From an uncultured Porphyromonadaceae bacterium (GTDB lineage: Bacteria; Bacteroidota; Bacteroidia; Bacteroidales; Muribaculaceae), in contig URLF01000010.1 of NCBI GenBank assembly GCA_900548705.1, forward strand, positions 1-41,138: DNA of 41,138 bases. The letters run 5' to 3'. Both the position numbers and the translations under genes were made by a program. Below, one piece after another: positions 1 through 6,357 of this stretch. The notes beneath the pieces were generated by a model that did not search any database, had not been told where the DNA came from, and saw nothing but the letters and a program-made list of their open reading frames with translations. Every line of letters starts with the position of its first letter. The stretch's first letter is position 1.

Positions 1-348
1 ATGGTGATGAACGGCCGCCTTGACGGGCATATCGTCCAGGGGCATGTCGACTGCACCGCCCGTTGCACCGAGGTTGAGCAGCTCGATGGTTCGGCATATT
101 TCAAGTTTGAAGATGATGTTGACCGCGAGATGGCCCGTCAGGGATATGTCACTGTCGAGAAAGGTTCGGTGACGGTCAATGGTGTCAGCTTGACGGTCTG
201 CGATTCCACACCCGACTCTTTCCGTGTGGCCATCATCACCTACACGATGGAACATACCAATTTCTGCCGCATCCGCCCCGGGTCTCGTGTCAACCTCGAG
301 TTTGACATCATCGGGAAATATATAGCCCGTATCGCGGCTCTCTCCTGA
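1..348 (+). CDS. ribE: Riboflavin synthase alpha chain, 3' part
   Basis: This is the C-terminal part of riboflavin synthase, which dismutates two 6,7-dimethyl-8-ribityllumazine molecules into riboflavin and a pyrimidine in the cytoplasm. The gene is cut by the left window edge. The ATG at position 1 is in frame but is probably internal, because the family is about 200 residues and only 115 are present. The visible part begins near the end of the first lumazine-binding repeat and covers the second one. It contains GHIVQGHVD followed by the family motif VEKGSVTVNGVSLTV and a final NLEFDIIGKYIAR. The next gene starts 58 bases later on the same strand with no clear terminator, so read-through into the GH31 gene is possible, although the two functions are unrelated. 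The ribE symbol follows the usual name for the alpha chain; some annotations call it ribC. Confidence 0.93.
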   Translation: MVMNGRLDGHIVQGHVDCTARCTEVEQLDGSAYFKFEDDVDREMARQGYVTVEKGSVTVNGVSLTVCDSTPDSFRVAIITYTMEHTNFCRIRPGSRVNLEFDIIGKYIARIAALS

Positions 349-406
349 AAGATCGTCACCGGCGCTGACCACAATGTCTTACCAAATACACTAACGTCAT
401 ATCTCC

Positions 407-2821
407 ATGAAATCCAGAATCGCCGCCGCGGGAGCGGTAATCCTTCTGGCCACGGGCCAGGCATTCCCGTCGATATTCCCCGAACCTGACCAGATTCCTC
501 CGAAGCCCCTTCAGAGCGTCCGCGCCGACAGCGTGGGCCCGGAGTTCCGCACCGTGGTCGTCACCGCCCTCAACGATGAGATTTTCCGTGTCGACAACTA
601 CCTCCCCGGCCAGGAGCCTGCCCCCTCCAAGACCGCTGTCCTCCGGGAGGGGATGTTCACCGGGGGATTGATTGACAACCCCCACATCGGTGTGCTGACC
701 ACCCCCGGCGGTACTGTCGCCACCCTTGACAAGGCCACCGGCGCTGTCACCATCACCGGCGGCAAAGGCAAAGGTATCTATGACAACGGAGAGCGTCCGG
801 TCGACGCGCAGGGACGCAAGACCCTGTCGTTGCAGCCTATCGGCAGCGGACAGTCATTCTATGGCGGCGGCGAACGCGGCTACCGCCTGAACCTGGCAGG
901 TGACACTCTGGTCATGTATAACCGCCAGAATTACGGCTACACCGGCTCCGACCCCCGTATCCGCCAGATGAACATCACAATGCCGCTGCTGGTGGCTCCC
1001 GAGGGGTATGGAATCCTGATGGATGACTATGCCGCAGCCGAGATGGTGGCCGCATCCCCCCTGAAGTATGCTTCCGAATCCCCCTCCTCCCTCTCATACT
1101 ATTTCTTCGCCTCCCCCGAGGGGATGCCGGGTGTGTCGCGTCAGGTTGCCGACCTGACCGGCCATCAGGATCTTCCCCCCTTCTGGTCGCTTGGCTACAT
1201 CACCTCGAAATACGGCTACCGCACCGAGGCCGAGACCCTCGGGGTGGCCGACTCACTGCGCCGCGCTGGTTATCCCCTCGACGGCATGGTGCTTGACCTC
1301 TACTGGTACGGCAAGGAGGAGGACATGGGTCGTCTGGCCTGGGATCCCGACCAGTGGCCCACCTACCGCAAGATGCTTGCCGACCTGAAGAAGGATGGTG
1401 TCAACATGGTGGCCATCTCCCAGCCTTACGTCCTGCGCAATGGCCGGGCAATCGACAACTACAATTATCTCGCCCCGCGAGGAATGTTCGGCAAGGACTC
1501 CCTCGGCAATGTCAAGGATGTGAAAATCTGGGTAGGCGAGGGGGGCATGCTCGATGTCTCCAACCCCGAGACCCGTCTCTGGCTGCGCAACCGCTACAAG
1601 GCCCTTACCGACAGCGGTATGACAGGATGGTGGGGTGACCTCGGAGAGCCTGAGGTGCATCCCGACGGTATGTACCACCACAACGGTCTCACCACCCGCC
1701 AGTACCATAACCTCTACGGTAACGAGTGGAGCCAGATTATCTATGATCTCTTCAAGGAGGAATATCCCGACACCCGCCTGATGACCCTCATGCGCGGCGG
1801 CACAGCGGGCTTGCAGCGCTTCTCCGTCTTCCCCTGGTCTACCGACGTTTCCCGTTCCTGGGGTGGCATGGAGCCGCAGATACGCATCATGCTCAACTCC
1901 GGTCTCAGCGGTCTCGGCTATATGAGCCACGATGTCGGTGGTTTCGCCGTTGATCCCTCCAATCCGATCGATCCCGAACTGTATGTGCGCTGGTGTCAGT
2001 TAGGACTCTTCTCCCCCATACTGCGCACCCACGCCACCCGTGCCGCCGAGCCTTACAAATATCCTGAATACCAGTATATACTCCTCCCGCTGATCAAGGA
2101 GCGTTACCGCTGGCTCCCCTACAACTACACACTGGCGGCTGACAACGCCCGCTTCGGTCTGCCGCTGGTGCGCCCGCTCGGCTACTACGACGAGAATCCT
2201 GCCCTCTATGACTCCGTCAGCGACCAGTATCTCTGGGGCCGCGACGTGATGGTGGCTCCGGTGATGGTCCAGGGGGCGACATCGCGTGAGGTGACCTTCC
2301 CCGCCGGGACCTGGGTCGATATCAACGACCCCTCCAAGGTTTATGCCGGAGGGACGACAGCCACAGTGGAAGCCCCGCTGGAAATCCTGCCCCTCTTTGC
2401 TCGTGGCGGCGCGTTGCTGCCCAAGGCTGACTACAAGATGGGTAACACCGGCGACTACGATGCTTCGCGCTACACCATCGACTACTATCCCGTGGCCGGT
2501 GAATACGGCAAGACATCCTACACCCTCTTCGAGGACAACCGTCAGTCTGCCAACTCACTCCTCCAGGGTCAGTACGCGCTGATTGACATCACAGCCGACA
2601 ACACCGCCGACGCTATCACCCTCGCCGTTGCCAAACCCGAGATGACCTACAAGGAGATGCCCGCCAAGCGCGCCATCACCTTCGTCATCCACAACGTCGA
2701 CCGTCCGCGCAAGGTGACCTCAGCCGCCCGCATCAAGCAGAGCTACGACAAGAAGACCCGCACCCTGACAGTGACAGCCTCCTCCGTCGAGCTTCCCCTT
2801 GAGATAACCGTCACAAAATGA
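407..2821 (+). CDS. Secreted GH31 alpha-glucosidase / alpha-transglucosylase
   Basis: This is a glycoside hydrolase family 31 enzyme of 804 residues. A signal peptide lies at residues 1-22 (MKSRIAAAGAVILLATGQAF), so it is probably periplasmic or at the cell surface. An N-terminal beta-sandwich (about 40-250) is followed by a TIM barrel (about 255-600) and C-terminal beta domains. The nucleophile motif reads WWGDLGEPE, with Asp411 as the expected nucleophile. WSTDVSRSW supplies Asp480 as the expected acid/base. In GH31 the DLGEPE form of the nucleophile loop, rather than DMNE, is typical of the oligosaccharide 4-alpha-glucosyltransferase group (Cellvibrio Agd31B type), so transglucosylation is as likely as hydrolysis. 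The substrate is presumably alpha-1,4-glucooligosaccharides, which is inference. A second GH31 gene with the same motif lies at 15794-19252. No SusC/D pair adjoins this gene. Confidence 0.9.
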   Translation: MKSRIAAAGAVILLATGQAFPSIFPEPDQIPPKPLQSVRADSVGPEFRTVVVTALNDEIFRVDNYLPGQEPAPSKTAVLREGMFTGGLIDNPHIGVLTTPGGTVATLDKATGAVTITGGKGKGIYDNGERPVDAQGRKTLSLQPIGSGQSFYGGGERGYRLNLAGDTLVMYNRQNYGYTGSDPRIRQMNITMPLLVAPEGYGILMDDYAAAEMVAASPLKYASESPSSLSYYFFASPEGMPGVSRQVADLTGHQDLPPFWSLGYITSKYGYRTEAETLGVADSLRRAGYPLDGMVLDLYWYGKEEDMGRLAWDPDQWPTYRKMLADLKKDGVNMVAISQPYVLRNGRAIDNYNYLAPRGMFGKDSLGNVKDVKIWVGEGGMLDVSNPETRLWLRNRYKALTDSGMTGWWGDLGEPEVHPDGMYHHNGLTTRQYHNLYGNEWSQIIYDLFKEEYPDTRLMTLMRGGTAGLQRFSVFPWSTDVSRSWGGMEPQIRIMLNSGLSGLGYMSHDVGGFAVDPSNPIDPELYVRWCQLGLFSPILRTHATRAAEPYKYPEYQYILLPLIKERYRWLPYNYTLAADNARFGLPLVRPLGYYDENPALYDSVSDQYLWGRDVMVAPVMVQGATSREVTFPAGTWVDINDPSKVYAGGTTATVEAPLEILPLFARGGALLPKADYKMGNTGDYDASRYTIDYYPVAGEYGKTSYTLFEDNRQSANSLLQGQYALIDITADNTADAITLAVAKPEMTYKEMPAKRAITFVIHNVDRPRKVTSAARIKQSYDKKTRTLTVTASSVELPLEITVTK

Positions 2822-2871
2822 TGAACTACTGGCGTTTTGTCCGCTCCTCAGATACCACAAAGTAAGTATCG

Positions 2872-2900
2872 TGTCCCCTTTGCCGGTAGGCGAGGGGACA
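2872..2900 (+). other. Hairpin after the GH31 gene
   Basis: TGTCCCCT at 2872-2879 pairs with AGGGGACA at 2893-2900 across a 13-base loop, about 50 bases after the GH31 stop. No T-run follows, so it may be a 3'-end stabilising structure or a weak terminator. Confidence 0.4.
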
Positions 2901-2983
2901 AACCGCCGCCCCCGTTTCTCCCGCCTTATCGCATATTATAGGTAAATTGCAGTAAGAGAGATACAACCGACGGAAATAATACT

Positions 2984-2991
2984 TAACTTTG
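2984..2991 (+). promoter_or_regulatory. Bacteroidota -7 promoter element
   Basis: TAACTTTG matches the Bacteroidota -7 consensus TAnnTTTG exactly. No TTTG is seen at the right distance for a -33 element. There is no gene start within the following 300 bases on this strand, but a hairpin and a terminator-like structure follow, so it may drive a small RNA. Confidence 0.5.
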
Positions 2992-2997
2992 TATCGA

Positions 2998-3109
2998 AAA
3001 CAAGAGGGAATAGTCCCTCGGTTACCAAGTCTTATAGATTTGAAATACCAGTTTATAGCGAATAAAACGTAAGCCATAAAGCAGCCCCGACGTGAGCCGG
3101 GGCTGTTTT
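2998..3109 (+). ncRNA. Candidate small intergenic RNA, about 110 nt
   Basis: This is a candidate transcript from just after the TAACTTTG element to the T-run at 3106-3109. It would hold a perfect 6-bp hairpin with a 4-base loop (GAGGGA ATAG TCCCTC, 3004-3019), an AT-rich unpaired middle, and an intrinsic terminator at 3082-3109. No convincing open reading frame or known RNA family is recognised; SRP RNA, tmRNA, RNase P and 6S signatures were not seen. It could instead be part of the 3' untranslated region of the GH31 transcript. Confidence 0.35.
3082..3109 (+). terminator. Intrinsic terminator
   Basis: CAGCCCCG (3082-3089) pairs with CGGGGCTG (3098-3105), followed by TTTT. It could end the candidate small RNA or the GH31 transcript. 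Confidence 0.65.
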
Positions 3110-3222
3110 GCGTCTATCCCCTGCCGATTTAAAGCAAGGTCTCGCGGATTTAAGTGACGTGAGCCCTATTTGTGGGATGTGTCAATCGGAAGATATATTC
3201 TCTTGGATGTAGGAGAATACGG

Positions 3223-3258
3223 CAGCCCCGCCAGGGAAGCATTTCCTTGGCGGGGCTG
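3223..3258 (-). terminator. Terminator downstream of pnp
   Basis: CAGCCCCGCCAGGGA at 3223-3237 pairs, with one mismatch, with the segment ending TTGGCGGGGCTG at 3258. It lies about 48 bases after the pnp stop codon. The T-run is poor on both strands, so it may act mainly as an RNA-stabilising 3' hairpin. Confidence 0.5.
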
Positions 3259-3305
3259 TAGGTGTTTATGGGATTGGATTCCTTTCCGGGAAAGGTGAAC
3301 GAAGA

Positions 3306-5612
3306 TTAGTCGTTGTGGTCATTGCGGCGACGGTCGTCGAAATTGCGACGGGGACGGTCTCCGTTATCACGGCGCGGACCACGGTCTCCCTCATTGCGGC
3401 GACGGTCGTCGAAGCTGCGGCGGGGACGGTCACCGTTGCCTTCGCCACGTTCGCGGCGGGGTCCACGGGGACGTTCGGCCGGTTCCACATATCCTTCGGG
3501 TTTGGGCTGGAGGGCGCGCATCGACAGGCGGTACTTGCCGGTCTTCTTGTCGATTTCGATGAGCTTGACGGTCACCTGGTCTCCCTCCTTGAGTCCGCTG
3601 GCTTCCATGTCGGGAAGGCGATCCCAGGAGATTTCGGAGATGTGGAGCAGGCCGTCGCGGTTAGGCATGAACTCGATGAACGCGCCGAAATCCTGGATGG
3701 TCTGCACCTTGCCGGTGTAGGTCTTTCCCTCTTCGGGAAGCTCCACGATACGGTTGATCATCTCGAGAGCCTTGTCGATGGCTGCCTTGTTGGCTGCGGC
3801 GACTTCGATATGGCCACCCTCGGGAATCTCGTCGATGGAGACGGTGGCTCCGGATTCCTCCTGGATGCCCTGGATGACTTTTCCGCCCGGGCCAATGACA
3901 GCTCCGATAAGCTCTTTAGGGATGAGCATGGTGACGATGCGGGGCACATGGGGCTTGTAGTCCTCGCGGGGAGCGGGGATGGTCTCCTCGATTTTGTCGA
4001 GGATGTGGAGACGACCGTCGCGGGCCTGGTTGAGGGCGCGTTCGAGAATCTCGTAGCTGAGACCGTCACACTTGATGTCCATCTGGGTGGCGGTGATACC
4101 CTGGCGGGTACCGGTCACTTTGAAGTCCATGTCGCCGAGGTGGTCCTCGTCGCCGAGGATGTCGGAGAGAATGGCGTATTTGTCGGAAGTGTCGTCAGAG
4201 ATGAGACCCATGGCGATACCGCTGACAGGGCGCTTCATCTTCACACCTGCGTCGAGCAGGGCGAGGGTTCCGGCGCAGACGGTTGCCATTGAGGATGAAC
4301 CGTTGCTCTCCAGAATGTCGCTCACCACGCGGGTTACATAGGGGAAGTCATCGGGGAACATCCTCTTGAGGGCGCGATGGGCGAGGTTGCCGTGGCCGAT
4401 TTCACGACGGCCAACGCCGCGCTGTGCCTTGGCTTCGCCGGTCGAGAAGGGGGGGAAGTTATAGTGGAGCAGGAAACGCTCGCGGCCCTGGTTGAGAACG
4501 TCGTCGAGAATCTTCTCGTCGAGCTTGGTGCCGAGGGTCACGGTCGAGAGGCTCTGGGTCTCGCCACGGGTGAAGACGGCTGATCCGTGAGGGCCGGGGA
4601 TGTAGTCGACCTCACACCAGATGGGACGGATCTCTGTGGTCTTGCGGCCGTCGAGACGGATGCCTTCATCGAGGATGCAGCGGCGCACGGCGTCGCGCTC
4701 CACGTCGTGGTAGTAACGCTTAACCAGGGGAGCCTTTTCGTCGCGCTCCTCTTCGGGGAGAGATTCGATGTATTCTTCGCAGATTGCCTTGAAGGCGTCC
4801 TCGCGCCAGTGCTTGTCGGCGCAACCGGCCTTGGCCACGGCGTAAGCCTTGTCGTAGGTCTTGAGACGGACATCCTCGCGGAGGGCTTCGTCATTGACCT
4901 CGTGGCAGTATTCGCGCTTGACGGTCTTACCGGCCATCTCGGCGAGTTCGAGCTGTGCCTTGCACTGCTCCTTGATGGCTGCGTGGGCGGTCTTGAGGGC
5001 TTCGAGGAGGTCGGCCTCGGAGACTTCGTTCATCTCGCCTTCCACCATCATGATGTTCTCGGCGGTGGCGCCGACCATGAGTTCCATATCGGCCTTTTCA
5101 AGCTGCTCGTAGGTGGGGTCGATGACAAATTTGCCGTCGACACGGGCCACTCGCACCTCGGAGATGGGACCGTTGAAGGGGATATCGCTGACGGCGATGG
5201 CGGCGGAAGCAGCCAGACCGGCGAGCGCGTCGGGCATGTCGTTGCCGTCGGCAGAGAACATGGTTATCTGCACGAAGGTGTCGGCATGGTAGTTGTCGGG
5301 GAAAAGGGGACGAAGCACGCGGTCGACAAGACGTGAGGTCAGCACCTCGTAGTCAGACGCGCGGCCTTCGCGCTTGAGGAATCCGCCGGGGAAACGGCCG
5401 GCAGATGAGAATTTTTCTTTGTAATCAACTTGGAGGGGCATGAAATCGACCCCTTCGCCGGCCTCCTTGGCCGACACGACGGTGGCAAGGAGCATGGTGT
5501 TTCCCATACGGAGCTCCACCGCGCCATCAGCCTGCTTGGCAAGCTTGCCTGTCTCGAGAGTGATCTCTCGGCCGTCGGGCAGGGTGATGGTCTTTTTAAC
5601 TGGGTTAAGCAT
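3306..5612 (-). CDS. pnp: Polynucleotide phosphorylase with repeated basic/acidic tail
   Basis: PNPase degrades RNA phosphorolytically from the 3' end and is a core enzyme of cytoplasmic RNA turnover. The start chosen is the ATG at 5612 (MLNPVKKTITLPDGRE), giving 768 residues. A longer in-frame ATG 22 codons upstream adds sequence that does not look like the family. Two RNase PH domains (about 10-145 and 330-550) flank a helical linker. A KH domain follows with its GxxG loop in IGPGGK near residue 572, then an S1 domain (about 630-705) reading GKVQTIQDFGAFIEF. The last ~60 residues are an Arg/Asp/Gly/Asn-rich tail with an internal 24-residue repeat (DRPRRxFDDRRRN twice), which is absent from the compact enterobacterial enzyme. 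The gene appears monocistronic, with a promoter element at 5655-5662. Confidence 0.96.
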   Translation of the reverse strand: MLNPVKKTITLPDGREITLETGKLAKQADGAVELRMGNTMLLATVVSAKEAGEGVDFMPLQVDYKEKFSSAGRFPGGFLKREGRASDYEVLTSRLVDRVLRPLFPDNYHADTFVQITMFSADGNDMPDALAGLAASAAIAVSDIPFNGPISEVRVARVDGKFVIDPTYEQLEKADMELMVGATAENIMMVEGEMNEVSEADLLEALKTAHAAIKEQCKAQLELAEMAGKTVKREYCHEVNDEALREDVRLKTYDKAYAVAKAGCADKHWREDAFKAICEEYIESLPEEERDEKAPLVKRYYHDVERDAVRRCILDEGIRLDGRKTTEIRPIWCEVDYIPGPHGSAVFTRGETQSLSTVTLGTKLDEKILDDVLNQGRERFLLHYNFPPFSTGEAKAQRGVGRREIGHGNLAHRALKRMFPDDFPYVTRVVSDILESNGSSSMATVCAGTLALLDAGVKMKRPVSGIAMGLISDDTSDKYAILSDILGDEDHLGDMDFKVTGTRQGITATQMDIKCDGLSYEILERALNQARDGRLHILDKIEETIPAPREDYKPHVPRIVTMLIPKELIGAVIGPGGKVIQGIQEESGATVSIDEIPEGGHIEVAAANKAAIDKALEMINRIVELPEEGKTYTGKVQTIQDFGAFIEFMPNRDGLLHISEISWDRLPDMEASGLKEGDQVTVKLIEIDKKTGKYRLSMRALQPKPEGYVEPAERPRGPRRERGEGNGDRPRRSFDDRRRNEGDRGPRRDNGDRPRRNFDDRRRNDHND
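3309..3431 (-). repeat. In-frame 72-bp tandem repeat in the pnp tail
   Basis: One full unit of 24 codons and a partial second unit of 17 codons encode DRPRRxFDDRRRN followed by variable residues. At the DNA level an identical 22-base stretch occurs at 3320-3341 and 3392-3413, exactly 72 bases apart. The unit number could vary between strains by slippage. Confidence 0.8.
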
Positions 5613-5654
5613 TACAGATCTGTTTAATTTTTTTTCTAACTGCGATAAATCGCG

Positions 5655-5662
5655 CAAAGTTA
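5655..5662 (-). promoter_or_regulatory. pnp promoter -7 element
   Basis: The minus strand reads TAACTTTG, an exact match to TAnnTTTG. It lies about 43 bases before the pnp start codon. A TTTG occurs upstream but only 13 bases away, which is short for a -33 element. Confidence 0.55.
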
Positions 5663-5832
5663 ATAAAAAAAAATCCAAACTACCTAATCCCCAGCCCCCT
5701 ATTTTGCCATCCGCTTAAAATTCAGTATCAAACTTGCCGGAAACAAGGGTTGGGGAATTTATATCGTAACAAGATTCCGGTATATCGGAAAAGATTTCTC
5801 CCCGTCTCCTCCCCATCCCCGTCTTGCAAAAT

Positions 5833-6193
5833 GTCTCACGCAGATTCCGCAGATACGCAGATTTCCCGCAGATTTTGCAGATTTCCCGCAGATTTACTTG
5901 AGAAAGGTCTCGCAGATTACACAGATTACGCAGATTCCCATCCGGCAGGAAATCAATGGAATCGACTTCAATCAGAGGCATCAGCCTTAATCTGTGGAAT
6001 CCGATGAGCGTAGCGAATCCAATCTGTGAAATCTGTGTAATCCGTGAAATCTGTGAGAGCTTCCGGGAGCGGAGCGACCTCCAATCCGCGGGAATAACGT
6101 CCGGATGGCCTCTGCGTAATCCATGTAATCTGCGAGACTTTTACTTCATAATATCTGCGGGAAATCTGCGTATCTGCGGAATCTGCGTGAGAC
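5833..6193. repeat. 361-bp element with perfect 41-bp inverted ends (copy 1)
   Basis: The left end at 5833-5873 (starting GTCTCACGCAGATTCCGC) and the right end at 6153-6193 are perfect reverse complements over 41 bases. Inside is a second nested pair: 5907-5936 (starting GTCTCGCAGATTACACAG) with an imperfect partner at about 6109-6138. The arms are themselves built from short tandem units of the CAGATTnCG type. No coding capacity is evident; reading frames that cross it are low-complexity. Positions 5906-6250 recur as copy 2 at 9674-10040. It resembles a miniature inverted-repeat or REP-like element, but I do not recognise a named family. Confidence 0.85.
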
Positions 6194-6224
6194 CTTTTTA
6201 TGGCAACAATGGTTGGGTTGACGC

Positions 6225-6244
6225 GGACGCGCCGCGGCGCGTCC
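6225..6244. repeat. 20-bp perfect GC palindrome
   Basis: GGACGCGCCGCGGCGCGTCC is a perfect palindrome, followed by CTACAAAGGG. The same block recurs at 10012-10031 with a single central change. In both places it lies just right of the CAGATT-type repeat. Confidence 0.85.
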
Positions 6245-6281
6245 CTACAAAGGGAAAATCAGATGCAGTCACATTGTACGA

Positions 6282-6321
6282 CGCGCCGCGCGGCAGGCAG
6301 GGGTGACTATCGCGCGGCGCG
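6282..6321 (-). terminator. GC-rich hairpin after the LRR gene
   Basis: CGCGCCGCGCG (6282-6292) pairs with CGCGCGGCGCG (6311-6321), an 11-bp all-GC stem, 37 bases beyond the LRR stop codon. A closely similar hairpin sits at the same relative place after the gene ending at 10226. No T-run follows on the minus strand. Confidence 0.5.
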
Positions 6322-6357
6322 AGGGTGAAAAGATTTTATGTTTGACGGTCAGGTGTG

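Noticed and set aside
1253..1930. Minus-strand 225-codon open frame opposite the first GH31 gene
   Set aside because: It is a shadow of a gene with intact catalytic motifs; no start context or family match.
3315..4292. Long plus-strand open frame of 325 codons opposite pnp, and another at 4587-5336
   Set aside because: They mirror a well-supported gene. Their Val/Gly/Asp-rich sequence is what the antisense of GC-rich codons gives, and no family resemblance or start signals were seen.
5833..6193. CRISPR-like array because of regularly repeated CAGATT units
   Set aside because: The units are 8-10 bases, imperfect and without spacers. They form inverted arms rather than direct repeats with unique spacers, and no cas genes are present.
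5750..6306. Open frames across the CAGATT repeat (5750-6007, 5956-6306 and the equivalent 9791-10126)
   Set aside because: The translations are repetitive (CEICVIREICES type) and come from inverted-repeat DNA. Being shared by both copies reflects the repeat, not a conserved protein.
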